Part shown: one piece after another, positions 10,125-17,801 of the stretch
How positions within the stretch are numbered: the stretch's first letter is position 1
How the letters are laid out: every line of letters begins with the position of its first letter
Assembly: GCF_022398325.1 (NCBI RefSeq)
Contig: NZ_JAKEVD010000003.1
Span: forward strand, 1-64,000
Length of the DNA: 64,000 bases
From: Shewanella sp. Isolate13
Lineage (GTDB): Bacteria > Pseudomonadota > Gammaproteobacteria > Enterobacterales > Shewanellaceae
Direction: 5' to 3'
Made by a program: the position numbers and the translations under genes
Notes under the pieces: generated by a model
Told to the model about the DNA's origin: nothing
What the model saw: the letters and a program-made list of their open reading frames with translations, nothing else
The model's database searches: none

Positions 10125-10268
10125 TTATAACACGACAGTACAGCTAATATTATAGTTGAACTCTTCATTTATCAGGCGAGCCCACATTTCGTCTAAAAAT
10201 GGACGGGTACAGCCAATAACGACTAATTCGTTATCGCTGACTTGATGCCATACAAAAAAGGAGAGCAT
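10125..10268 (-). CDS. Candidate 47-residue protein of unknown function
   Basis: An open frame of 47 codons begins with ATG five bases after AAGGAG and ends 50 bases before the AbrB-like start. The product (MLSFFVWHQVSDNELVVI...) has the mixed composition of a folded protein, with two Cys and two Trp, and has no motif I recognise. The ribosome binding site and start codon lie inside the perfect palindrome that also looks like the yaiI terminator. The frame may therefore be tightly regulated, a remnant of a longer gene, or chance. Confidence 0.35.
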   Translation of the reverse strand: MLSFFVWHQVSDNELVVIGCTRPFLDEMWARLINEEFNYNISCTVVL

Positions 10269-10281
10269 ATGCTCTCCTTTT
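10256..10281 (-). terminator. Palindromic terminator after yaiI
   Basis: A 26-base perfect palindrome whose core is GGAGAGCATATGCTCTCC, followed by six U residues on the minus strand about 90 bases after the yaiI stop. It overlaps the start of the small open frame at 10125-10268. Confidence 0.75.
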
Positions 10282-10372
10282 CTATTCACGCTATTTTGGG
10301 ACTAAACATATTTTAGAGTTCGACAAGTTTGAAGATCCGACAAGCCGAACAATCGCTATGGTTAAAACAGCA

Positions 10373-10828
10373 TTAACTGGGCTTATGATGCTTGGTAATA
10401 AACCGGTCTAACTGATTACCAAAGGCTTGCTTCTCGCTGGCACCAATCGCCGAAGGGCCACCGGTTTGTACGCCACTGGCACGCATGGTGTCCATAAAGT
10501 CGCGCATATTGAGGATCGATTTGATGTTCTGCTCGGTATAGAGTTCACCACGAGGATTTAACGCCACTGCGCCTTTATCTATCACCTCTGAAGCCAGCGG
10601 AATATCGGCGGTGATAACGAGATCTCCGGCCGTTAAGCGTTTAACAATCTCATCATCGGCAACATCAAACCCCGAAGAGACGCTCACTAGATTGATATAA
10701 GGCGATGGCGGTATACGCATCCAGTGGTTAGCCACCAGCGTCACTTCGATTTTGGCTCTGTCTGCCACTCTAAATAAAATCTCTTTAATCACACCCGGAC
10801 ATGCATCGGCGTCAACCCAAACCTTCAT
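10373..10828 (-). CDS. yaiI: YaiI/YqxD family protein (UPF0178)
   Basis: A 151-residue conserved protein starting [18 protein letters not shown], the family hallmark: an acidic PIN/NYN-like strand with Asp residues that could bind metal. Further conserved blocks are [24 protein letters not shown] and ALNPRGELY. Structural resemblance to PIN-type nucleases suggests RNA cleavage, but no activity is established. Standard length, monocistronic, with its own terminator. Confidence 0.9.
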   Translation of the reverse strand: MKVWVDADACPGVIKEILFRVADRAKIEVTLVANHWMRIPPSPYINLVSVSSGFDVADDEIVKRLTAGDLVITADIPLASEVIDKGAVALNPRGELYTEQNIKSILNMRDFMDTMRASGVQTGGPSAIGASEKQAFGNQLDRFITKHHKPS

Positions 10829-10993
10829 TTATGCTCCTCTCTGCGCAGTCTGATTCGCGCCATAAAAACGAGCACAGATTATAACAGCAATTTTGTATTA
10901 ATCTTAGCAAGGTACGCAGCGAAAGTAGATCAAGCTCCACCACTAAGATATGCTCTATTCTAATTCTCTCTTTAAAGTTAGGGCGTTACTCCT

Positions 10994-11671
10994 ATGAGTC
11001 TGTTTTCTCCTGCATGTTTTGACTTTTTAAACCAGCTTTCGGTCAATAACGACAGAGAGTGGTTTAAGGCGAACCAACAAACATATGAAGACAAGGTGCG
11101 CACTCCTGCACTTAAATTCATCGAGGCGATGCAGCCACAACTCCTAGCGCTATCCCCCCGCTTGACTGCGGTCCCTAAAAAAGTTGGCGGTAGCATGATG
11201 CGCCCCCAGCGAGACAGCCGTTTTAGTAAGGATAAGACCCCCTATAAGACCAATGTCGGCATACAATTTAGACATTTTCAGGGCAAAGATGTGCATGCGC
11301 CAGGCCTGTATCTTCACCTAGCCAACGATGGTTGCTTTGTTGGCGCGGGCATTTGGCATCCAGAGTCAACGGCCCTCAATGCTATTCGCAGCTGTATCGA
11401 TGAAAACCCTAATGGCTACAAAAAAGCACTGCGTGAGTTGACGAGTCAGGGATTCGAAATGCAAGGCAGCAAGCTTATTCGCCCACCAAAAGGCTATGAC
11501 AAAGACCATCCCATGCTAGAGGAGCTTAAGCGCAAAGACTTTATTGCGATTAAGCCGTTAAGCATCGAGCAGGTGTGTGCACCTGAGTTTGTCGATACTT
11601 GCGCCCGAGAGTTTGCCGCCTGCCAGCAACTGATGCGCTATCTCTGCTTTGCACTCGACTTAGATTTCTAA
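10994..11671 (+). CDS. DUF2461 family protein (TIGR02453)
   Basis: A 225-residue cytoplasmic protein. Diagnostic blocks are FLNQLSVNNDREWFKANQQTY near the N terminus, RPQRDSRFSKDKTPYKTNVG around residue 75 and GAGIWHPES near residue 117. Members occur widely in bacteria and some fungi with no known reaction. The last codons and stop are part of a three-copy 9-base repeat. Confidence 0.88.
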   Translation: MSLFSPACFDFLNQLSVNNDREWFKANQQTYEDKVRTPALKFIEAMQPQLLALSPRLTAVPKKVGGSMMRPQRDSRFSKDKTPYKTNVGIQFRHFQGKDVHAPGLYLHLANDGCFVGAGIWHPESTALNAIRSCIDENPNGYKKALRELTSQGFEMQGSKLIRPPKGYDKDHPMLEELKRKDFIAIKPLSIEQVCAPEFVDTCAREFAACQQLMRYLCFALDLDF

Positions 11672-11688
11672 GATTTCTAAGATTTCTA
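11662..11688. repeat. Short tandem repeat, 9 bp x 3
   Basis: AGATTTCTA occurs three times head to tail across the stop codon of the DUF2461 gene. Extra copies lie after the stop, so copy number changes would not alter the protein unless the first unit were lost. Confidence 0.8.
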
Positions 11689-11893
11689 AGGTTAAAAGAG
11701 TGATCATTAGGGGAGGAAATTCGTCTAGGTTTTCTCCCTTTTTCATACCGAGCAACGGTCTACGACAAACACCCTAATCTGCCGTGCCGATTGAGGCGTT
11801 TCTCGCAAGCGCCTCTACACTCCACTACAATCTCTGCTACAATTGCGCCAGTTTTTATTTCCAGCCAATTTAGGCAAGTTCAGGCACACTTTA

Positions 11894-13243
11894 ATGGTAG
11901 AACCTTCATCATCTCCACAAGACGCTTTTCAAGCAGATACCCCTGCGCAAAAACGAGCATTAAGCTATAGCAACACCATACATCAGCTGTTTGTCAGTGT
12001 GATGAGTGAAAAGCTACCAGCAGACCGCATTGTCGGGGAGTACTTCAGAACCCATAAAAAGCACGGTTCTAAAGATAGACGCGTCATTCGCGAGAGTCTG
12101 TTTGCACTATTTCGTTGGTGGGGCTGGCTCAAAAAGATCCATATCAGTGAGCAACAAGATGAGAGTTGGTTCGCATGCTTGAGCCTAGTTGCCGAACTTG
12201 AAGGACATAAATGGAGCCAATTTAGCGCCGCGTGGCGAGAGTTTGCCAACCAGTCACCAGAGTTTAACCTAAGCCCTGCCACGCAAGCCTTGGTCAGTGT
12301 GAGTAACCGCTGTGCGTTTTTAAACCTGCAGTTTGCCAATATAAGCTTCTGCGATACTGAGTTATTACCTGCGTGGTTTTGGATTGTATCCCAAGTCAAT
12401 GAAGCAGATAAGCAAGCGGTCATCGACGCCATGTGTTCACGCCCGCCAATCTGGGGCCGAGCACAAACCCTCACCCAGCAACAACTGATTGACTCGCTCG
12501 CTAACGATGAGATCACCGCCGTTGCCAGTGAGTACTTTGATGATGCAGTGAGCCTTGGACATAAGAGCGTCAACCTCAACGCTATTGCGGCCTATCAAGC
12601 GGGTGAGCTGGAGATCCAAGATCTAGGCTCACAGGTTATTGGCCAAATTTGTGCGCCCAAAGCGGATGAAAAGTGGTGGGATACCTGCAGCGGCGCTGGC
12701 GGTAAAACACTGCAGCTACGCTCTTTAATGCTAAGACAAGACTCATCGGCACAAGGCTCGATAGTATCCTCAGATATTCGCCGTAAGCCGTTAGAGGAGC
12801 TCACTAAACGGGCTAAGCGTGCAGGCTTTAATGGGATCACGACTGCGCCATGGAAAAGCGATGACTTACCCGTTAACGCTAACGCTTTTGATGGAGTGTT
12901 AGTCGATGCGCCCTGTAGCTGCACCGGCACCTGGCGACGTAATCCCGATATGCGCTGGCTCGATGATGCGAGTGTCGTGACCGATAAACATGCCCTGCAG
13001 CTAGATATCCTGACTCGCAGCGCCAAAGCGGTTAAGCCCCAAGGTCAGCTGGTTTATGCCACCTGCTCACTCTCACCTATCGAAAATGAACAGGTAGTGA
13101 ACGCCTTCTTAGCGGCAAACCCAGAGTTTGAACTACAAACAGTGACACACCCGTTTACTGGCAAGCAGACTCAGATGCTCACCATCTGGCCTCACGAGGC
13201 CGATAGCGATGGTATGTTCGTCGCCAAAATGAAAAAACACTAG
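11894..13243 (+). CDS. RsmB/NOP-family RNA cytosine-5 methyltransferase
   Basis: A 449-residue SAM-dependent methyltransferase for RNA m5C. The C-terminal half carries the family motifs: DTCSGAGGKTLQL (SAM binding), VLVDAPCSCTGTWRRNPD (motif IV with the releasing Cys) and ATCSLSPIENEQV (motif VI with the catalytic Cys). The first 230 residues are helical and RsmB-like, though the usual NusB similarity is weak. It is not in the fmt–rsmB context, so it is probably a paralogue with its own rRNA or tRNA target. Start at 11894 (MVEPSSSPQ) is preferred over 11843. Confidence 0.87.
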   Translation: MVEPSSSPQDAFQADTPAQKRALSYSNTIHQLFVSVMSEKLPADRIVGEYFRTHKKHGSKDRRVIRESLFALFRWWGWLKKIHISEQQDESWFACLSLVAELEGHKWSQFSAAWREFANQSPEFNLSPATQALVSVSNRCAFLNLQFANISFCDTELLPAWFWIVSQVNEADKQAVIDAMCSRPPIWGRAQTLTQQQLIDSLANDEITAVASEYFDDAVSLGHKSVNLNAIAAYQAGELEIQDLGSQVIGQICAPKADEKWWDTCSGAGGKTLQLRSLMLRQDSSAQGSIVSSDIRRKPLEELTKRAKRAGFNGITTAPWKSDDLPVNANAFDGVLVDAPCSCTGTWRRNPDMRWLDDASVVTDKHALQLDILTRSAKAVKPQGQLVYATCSLSPIENEQVVNAFLAANPEFELQTVTHPFTGKQTQMLTIWPHEADSDGMFVAKMKKH

Positions 13244-13261
13244 TTGCGATAGATTAACAAT

Positions 13262-13294
13262 AAAAAAACGCCATACACTGTATGGCGTTTTTTT
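13262..13294. terminator. Bidirectional terminator
   Basis: ACGCCATAC and GTATGGCGT pair around a three-base loop, with seven A before and seven T after. It serves the methyltransferase and the convergent yfaZ gene. Confidence 0.9.
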
Positions 13295-13377
13295 GGCAAT
13301 AGCTTATCGCCCATCTATATACTTATCTGCTCTTTCGACCGTATTAAAATATCGAGCATACACAGGCTGAGTGCGAC

Positions 13378-13917
13378 TTAGAATGAGGCTTTGGCACCTA
13401 GGTAGAAGCCTGAATCTAAGCTAGTGTTTGACGCATTGTCATACTGCAAACGGATATCACGGTAGCCCACAAACAGCGCTAACGCAGGGTTCAAGTTATA
13501 CTGTACTCGGCCATCTAACTGCCAAGATCCGTCAATGTCACCAAACGACAACACAGATGGAGAATAGTAGCCTGAACCATGGATAGAAAGATTTGAACCT
13601 AAGTGCATCGCATAACGACCACCAATTCCAACGAAGTTACCGTTTTGACTCTTCTTTGACCATACCTGAGAAAACTTAGCCCCTAGCTCAAAGTGATGGA
13701 TCCCCGCATCATGAGCAATATGCAGCGCACCAGACAACATCTGGCCCCCCTTATCGGCATAGATATACTCAACAGAGCCGTTAACATCTTTATTGAGATC
13801 GAACTGTAGTTCAGTCGACAGGGTGTCGTCATTGAGACCAAATGTAAAATCTGTCGCATGAGCATTGATAGACAAGGCACTCAGTACCAGCGTTGCCATT
13901 ATAGTTTTAACTGTCAT
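13378..13917 (-). CDS. YfaZ family outer membrane protein
   Basis: A 179-residue predicted beta-barrel. A signal peptide (MTVKTIMATLVLSALSINAHA) is followed by alternating amphipathic strands, and the protein ends in Phe (GAKASF), as needed for barrel insertion. Blocks such as GSVEYIYADKGG, VGIGGRYA and LFVGYRDIRL fit the YfaZ family, whose function is unknown. A GCGCTAG sequence lies about 50 bases upstream on the coding strand, matching the loop motif of the nearby sRNAs, but such matches are common by chance. Confidence 0.82.
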   Translation of the reverse strand: MTVKTIMATLVLSALSINAHATDFTFGLNDDTLSTELQFDLNKDVNGSVEYIYADKGGQMLSGALHIAHDAGIHHFELGAKFSQVWSKKSQNGNFVGIGGRYAMHLGSNLSIHGSGYYSPSVLSFGDIDGSWQLDGRVQYNLNPALALFVGYRDIRLQYDNASNTSLDSGFYLGAKASF

Positions 13918-14337
13918 TGATAATTCCGAAACTTATAAGCTTTCGGCAAGCATACACAAAGCCCTAGCGCTTTTTTATAGAAACCTGAACTCACACAGTG
14001 CATTTAAATAAATAGCGACAACCGAAAAACCTCGGCACAACAAAAACAACCACATACTTGCAGATGTATCCACTTGCAACATAAAGAAGGAGTATTAATT
14101 TTACCTGTTAAATCTTTACGTTAGCGCTAGCTTTAACGCTACTCGAGCCTAAAGGCTAAAAAAAACATAAATATCTTATTTTCTATGTGGTAATTTAACC
14201 CTGCCTTTATCAAGTATAAGTCCTCAAAGCCTTGCCTTATCTAGGGTTGAAGCGAGTTTTTATTCAATTCAAACTCCGCAAAAATTGTGGGCAGCGACTA
14301 TACTCAATTATCAAAAGAAAACTGCTTTGGAGCACAG
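13918..14337. other. Divergent promoter region yfaZ / DUF4382 lipoprotein
   Basis: A 420-base AT-rich region that must contain promoters for both flanking envelope protein genes. No open frame of note and no terminator were seen. Confidence 0.4.
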
Positions 14338-15414
14338 ATGAAACAGTTAAAACTAACTTCACTCACAATCGCTATCGCCACAGGCTTAATGCTATCCGGT
14401 TGCGGTTCAGACAGTGACTCTAATGAGCCAGAACAGGCTCTATTTAGCCTTGGCGTTTCAGACAACCCGGCTGACGCTAACATAGTCAACGTGGCTTTTA
14501 AGCAAGTTGTTCTAAAGAACAGTGAAGGCGCCTTCTCATTCGATGTTGCCACCGGTGATGACGGTTTACAACATGTCGACCTTTTAAGCTTTCAAGGGCA
14601 AAATGTGGAAACATTGGTCAGTGGCCAATCTGTGCCAGTGGGTGAATACCAGATGTGTATTTACATGGAGAACAACACCATCTCTAGCGATGAAAGCTCT
14701 TATGTATTAAGTGGCGCCACTGAAGATGAAAATGGTGAGTTCGTAGGCGGTGACATTGAAGGCCTAGTTACCAACAGTAACGGCTCTTGTGGTGGTGTGG
14801 GTGCCGATGAAGAAAATACCGGCCGTCTGTTCTTTAATAAATCTTTTACTATCGCTGCGGGTAATAACAGCTTTGTTGCCGAATTTAACCTCGCAAAAGG
14901 CTTACAAGCACCCCACGGAAACAAGGATTACTGGACACTAAAACCGACCTCTGTGCAGCTTGTTAACGCATCTGAAGTCGGTGCAATTAAAGGCCAAATT
15001 AGCCAAGAAACCATGGTTAGCTGTGAAACTGCTGCTGGAGGTTCAGAGTTTAGCCCTGCGGTTTACCTTTACCCAAGCGAGACGGCACTCGATCAGATGG
15101 CAGACTTTAGAACAGGGCCAAACGTCTTAACCCAGGTAGCGCCAATTACATCGGCGAGAGTTAACCCAATCCTTGACGACAGTGAAAAAATCACGGGTTA
15201 TGAATACGAATTTGGTTTTGTCGTCGCTGACACCTATAGCCTTGGCTATACCTGCTTAGCTCAAAATGATGATCCTGAAGCGTCTAACGTGCGTGAACCA
15301 GAAGATGGCAGCGCCCCCTTCTTCATCGACTCAGACGAGCAAGATGTGACTGTGATCCTTGGTGAAACGACAACACGTCATTTTCCAGAGTCATTTGATC
15401 CTGTAGCGCCTTAA
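14338..15414 (+). CDS. DUF4382 domain lipoprotein
   Basis: A 358-residue lipoprotein. The signal peptide ends in the lipobox LSGC (Cys22), after which GSDSDSNEPEQ gives an acidic tether. Residues 35-200 match DUF4382 (FSLGVSDNPADANIVNVAF, LLSFQGQNVETLVSGQSVPVGEY), a beta-rich domain of unknown role. Residues 220-350 form a second beta-rich part. An upstream frame start at 14287 would bury the signal peptide, so ATG 14338 is correct. It is monocistronic with its own terminator. Confidence 0.87.
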   Translation: MKQLKLTSLTIAIATGLMLSGCGSDSDSNEPEQALFSLGVSDNPADANIVNVAFKQVVLKNSEGAFSFDVATGDDGLQHVDLLSFQGQNVETLVSGQSVPVGEYQMCIYMENNTISSDESSYVLSGATEDENGEFVGGDIEGLVTNSNGSCGGVGADEENTGRLFFNKSFTIAAGNNSFVAEFNLAKGLQAPHGNKDYWTLKPTSVQLVNASEVGAIKGQISQETMVSCETAAGGSEFSPAVYLYPSETALDQMADFRTGPNVLTQVAPITSARVNPILDDSEKITGYEYEFGFVVADTYSLGYTCLAQNDDPEASNVREPEDGSAPFFIDSDEQDVTVILGETTTRHFPESFDPVAP

Positions 15415-15439
15415 CTTAAATTACAACTGCAATCGTTAT

Positions 15440-15468
15440 AAAGGGGCGCACATCGCCCCTTTATTTTT
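15440..15468 (+). terminator. Terminator after DUF4382 gene
   Basis: AAAGGGGCG pairs with CGCCCCTTT, followed by a U-rich tail. Confidence 0.85.
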
Positions 15469-15559
15469 ACTTGTAGTCCCTTCAGCCCACTCCTCTACTA
15501 AATTCAGTGCACAAGCCGACAAAATCGCGCTAGAGTATCCCTAAAGCAACGAGGGGAAC

Positions 15560-16045
15560 ATGATGACAACTTCCATTTATAACTTTTCAGTTAACAACAT
15601 TCAGGGGCAAACGGTTTCACTGGCGGACTTTAAAGACAAGGTCATTTTGATCGTCAATACTGCTAGCGAATGTGGCTTTACCCCTCAATATAGAGAACTT
15701 GAAGCCCTGTATCAAAAACATCAAGCTCAAGGGCTTGTGGTACTAGGGTTCCCCTGCAATCAGTTTGGCGAGCAAGAAAAAGGTGATAGCCAAGCCATTA
15801 GCGCTTTTTGTGAATTGAACTTTGGCGTGACCTTCCCCCTATTCGAAAAAATAGAGGTCAATGGTACCAACACCGCACCACTTTATGCCTACTTAAAACA
15901 TTCCGCTAAGGGCTTGCTCGGTTCAGAGAGGATCAAATGGAACTTTACTAAGTTTCTAGTCAATAAACAGGGTAAAGTCACTCAACGTTTTGCGCCAACC
16001 ACCAAACCTATGGCGATTGAATCAGAGATCTTAAAGCTACTTTAA
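15560..16045 (+). CDS. Glutathione peroxidase (thioredoxin/glutathione-dependent), BtuE-like
   Basis: A 161-residue peroxidase of the GPx family that reduces hydroperoxides in the cytoplasm. The active-site Cys is in NTASECGFTPQY; FPCNQFGEQE contains the second Cys and the Gln, and KWNFTKFLV contains the Trp and Asn of the catalytic tetrad. It has Cys rather than selenocysteine. GAGGGG precedes two adjacent ATG codons (15560 and 15563); the second is also well spaced. It stands immediately upstream of the sRNA array on the same strand. A hairpin-terminated unit begins 60 bases after its stop. Confidence 0.93.
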   Translation: MMTTSIYNFSVNNIQGQTVSLADFKDKVILIVNTASECGFTPQYRELEALYQKHQAQGLVVLGFPCNQFGEQEKGDSQAISAFCELNFGVTFPLFEKIEVNGTNTAPLYAYLKHSAKGLLGSERIKWNFTKFLVNKQGKVTQRFAPTTKPMAIESEILKLL

Positions 16046-16107
16046 TCCATAAAATTAGCGACTTAAAATTCTCTTAAAAAAAGTTCAAATAATCTAGGTT
16101 ATTTTTT

Positions 16108-16134
16108 GAACTTTATCTAAATACTTACCTCTAA
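16108..16134 (+). promoter_or_regulatory. Sigma-E-type promoter of sRNA unit A
   Basis: GAACTT (16108-16113), 16 bases, TCTAA (16130-16134): the known spacing of sigma-E (RpoE) promoters. Confidence 0.75.
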
Positions 16135-16140
16135 CCTTTA

Positions 16141-16243
16141 GAGCATTGATTTTTATGTTCATCATTCTCCCTGGGGCTTCTAGCGCAGCCCCCTTGATCT
16201 CCATGTAGATCAATCAGGCAACCCCTTGGGTTGCCCTTTTTTT
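16141..16243 (+). ncRNA. sRNA unit A (divergent member of the array)
   Basis: Predicted RNA of about 103 bases; its start is set seven bases after the -10 element. It contains GUUCAUCAU (16157-16165), a hairpin GGGGCU/AGCCCC with loop UCUAGCGC (16173-16192), a second hairpin UUGAUCU/AGAUCAA (16194-16213) and an intrinsic terminator (16217-16243, stem GGCAACCC/GGGUUGCC). The primary sequence otherwise differs from the next four units, so the shared segments stand out. It lies 95 bases after the gpx stop; read-through from gpx is possible, but a separate promoter is present. Function is inferred. Confidence 0.7.
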
Positions 16244-16294
16244 ATCCATTTTTCAGTTTTTGGCACTTTTTTATAAAAATTTTAAATATGGATT

Positions 16295-16321
16295 GAACTA
16301 AACCTAAATTGACCAGTCTGA
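16295..16321 (+). promoter_or_regulatory. Sigma-E-type promoter of sRNA unit B
   Basis: GAACTA (16295-16300), 16 bases, TCTGA (16317-16321). Confidence 0.72.
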
Positions 16322-16327
16322 CTATAT

Positions 16328-16527
16328 GAACCGATTCTCTTTAAGTGAATATATTAAGGATTAACGACTTAATATACTGGCTTAATCTTAGTTTCATTGT
16401 TCATCATCATTCCCTTAGGCGTTCCTATTAGGTTTGCCATAGAGTTAAGGATTTTAGCTAGCGCATTAAAGACTTAACTTTCAAACTGATACTTTTATGG
16501 CAACCTGATTAGGTTGCCATTTTTTTT
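16328..16527 (+). ncRNA. sRNA unit B
   Basis: About 200 bases. It opens GAACCGAUUCUCUUUAAG and then forms an AU-rich hairpin (AAUAUAUUAAG with a nearly complementary arm). GUUCAUCAUCAUUC follows at 16399-16412, then a hairpin (GUUAAG/CUUAAC with an inner UUUUA/UAAAG stem, 16444-16478) that shows CUAGCGC at 16458-16464. The terminator is GGCAACCU/AGGUUGCC at 16499-16527. No coding gene lies between this unit and the next promoter on this strand, which argues against a leader RNA. Confidence 0.8.
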
Positions 16528-16782
16528 GCCACTCTCAAGCTAAAACGATACTTCAAACAACAGCTTCAAATCACGATTGTAAACTATCAATTCAAATAGG
16601 CATTTCAGGCAGGTATTGCAAACATTGCCCCTCTAGCCTATACCGCCCTTGCAAGCGCCAGCCCTTCCCAATAACACTGCCAAGCAAGAGCCGAGCTCAC
16701 ATCTAGAACAAACCAAACAGCAATGACGAACTAACCACTTAGGGTTATAAAAAATAAAATCAGAAAAATTTGAAACTAATGG

Positions 16783-16809
16783 GAACTAATTCAAATTTAT
16801 CGACTCTGA
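16783..16809 (+). promoter_or_regulatory. Sigma-E-type promoter of sRNA unit C
   Basis: GGGAACTA with the core at 16783-16788, 16 bases, TCTGA (16805-16809). Confidence 0.75.
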
Positions 16810-16815
16810 CTATAT

Positions 16816-17009
16816 GAACCGATTCTCTTTAAGTGAATATATTAAGGATTAACGACTTAATATATTGGCTTAATCTTAGTTTCATTGTTCATCATCATTC
16901 TCTTTGGCATCTCCCCTCTTGGGTTTGCCATCAAATAAATGTTTAGCTAGCGCATGAACAGTTATTTCGAAATAGATTATTACGGCAACCTATTAGGTTG
17001 CCTTTTTTT
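16816..17009 (+). ncRNA. sRNA unit C
   Basis: About 194 bases and almost identical to unit D. The 5' half matches units B and E, while the 3' half differs from them. GUUCAUCAUCAUUC lies at 16887-16900. The loop motif CUAGCGC (16947-16953) is presented by a hairpin with arms AAAUAA-A-UGUU and AACA-G-UUAUUU (16933-16967). The terminator is GGCAACC/GGUUGCC at 16984-17009. Confidence 0.82.
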
Positions 17010-17157
17010 GCCTGAGGTTTACTGCAGGGCTAACACGACAAGGTAACAAGAAACATATCAGCGGATTATATCAAATACTAGCTCCCCCAAAGTCACCTCC
17101 CCAACTACCCCTTTAGAGATATTAAAAAAAATAACATCAAATTTTTGCAGCAAGTGG

Positions 17158-17184
17158 GAACTATTTGGAATTTGCCGACTCTGA
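17158..17184 (+). promoter_or_regulatory. Sigma-E-type promoter of sRNA unit D
   Basis: GGGAACTA with the core at 17158-17163, 16 bases, TCTGA (17180-17184). Confidence 0.75.
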
Positions 17185-17190
17185 CTATAT

Positions 17191-17385
17191 GAACCGATTC
17201 TCTTTAAGTGAATATATTAAGGATTAACGACTTAATATATTGGCTTAATCTTAGTTTCATTGTTCATCATCATTCTCTTTGGCATCTCCCCTCTTGGGTT
17301 TGCCATCAAATAAATGTTTAGCTAGCGCATGAACAGTTATTTCGAAATAGATTATTACGGCAACCTATTAGGTTGCCTTTTTTTT
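17191..17385 (+). ncRNA. sRNA unit D
   Basis: About 195 bases, a near-perfect copy of unit C. Its promoter -10 lies 375 bases after that of C, and the spacer between units is also duplicated. GUUCAUCAUCAUUC is at 17262-17275, CUAGCGC at 17322-17328 inside the hairpin 17308-17342, and the terminator at 17359-17385. The near identity points to recent tandem duplication or gene conversion. Confidence 0.82.
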
Positions 17386-17541
17386 GCCTGAGATTTACTG
17401 CGGGGCTAACACGACAAGATAAACAAGGTAACAAGAAACATATCAGCGGGTTATATCAAATACTAGCTCCACCAAAGCCACCTCCCCAGCTATCCCTTTA
17501 GAGATATTAAAAAATAAAATCAAATTTTTTGCAGCTAGTGG

Positions 17542-17568
17542 GAACTATTTGAAATTTGCCGACTCTGA
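17542..17568 (+). promoter_or_regulatory. Sigma-E-type promoter of sRNA unit E
   Basis: GGGAACTA with the core at 17542-17547, 16 bases, TCTGA (17564-17568). Confidence 0.75.
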
Positions 17569-17574
17569 CTATAT

Positions 17575-17773
17575 GAACCGATTCTCTTTAAGTGAATATA
17601 TTAAGGATTAACGACTTAATATATTGGCTTAACCTTAGTTTCATTGTTCATCATCATTCCCTTAGGCATTCCTATTAGGTTTGTCATAGAGTTAAGTCTT
17701 TCGCTAGCGCATTAAAGACTTAACTTTCAAACTGATACTTTTATGGCAACCTGATTAGGTTGCCATTTTTTTT
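17575..17773 (+). ncRNA. sRNA unit E
   Basis: About 199 bases. The upstream spacer and 5' half follow units C/D; the 3' half follows unit B. GUUCAUCAUCAUUC is at 17646-17659. The motif hairpin is an 11-bp perfect stem, GUUAAGUCUUU/AAAGACUUAAC (17691-17724), with CUAGCGC at 17704-17710 in a 12-base loop. The terminator at 17745-17773 ends 28 bases before the stop of a convergent gene, so this RNA cannot be a leader. Confidence 0.82.
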
Positions 17774-17801
17774 ACCAAAACTTCACCTACTCTAGCTTCG
17801 G

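Noticed and set aside
11793..11815. Hairpin GAGGCG/CGCCTC as terminator after the DUF2461 gene
   Set aside because: Six-base stem with a long loop and no U-tract; it lies just before the methyltransferase gene and could be anything.
13964..13970. GCGCTAG upstream of yfaZ as target of the sRNA loop
   Set aside because: Attractive because YfaZ is an outer membrane protein, but a 7-base match is expected several times in 64 kb and the yfaZ transcript start is unknown.
15527..15534. GCGCTAGA before gpx as target of the UCUAGCGC loop
   Set aside because: A perfect 8-base match, but GCGCTAG-type sequences occur several times in the window, as expected by chance, and this one lies about 26-33 bases before the start codon.
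16399..16412. His-rich leader peptide and attenuator of a biosynthesis operon (CATCATCAT in front of a terminator)
   Set aside because: No biosynthetic gene lies downstream; the next feature is another promoter or a convergent gene, and the His codons occur in only one of two equally open frames.
16108..17773. CRISPR array or mobile repeat (MITE/IS) as explanation for the repeated units
   Set aside because: Units are about 375-490 bases apart and contain promoters and terminators; there are no short identical repeats with unique spacers, no terminal inverted repeats, no target duplications and no transposase frame.
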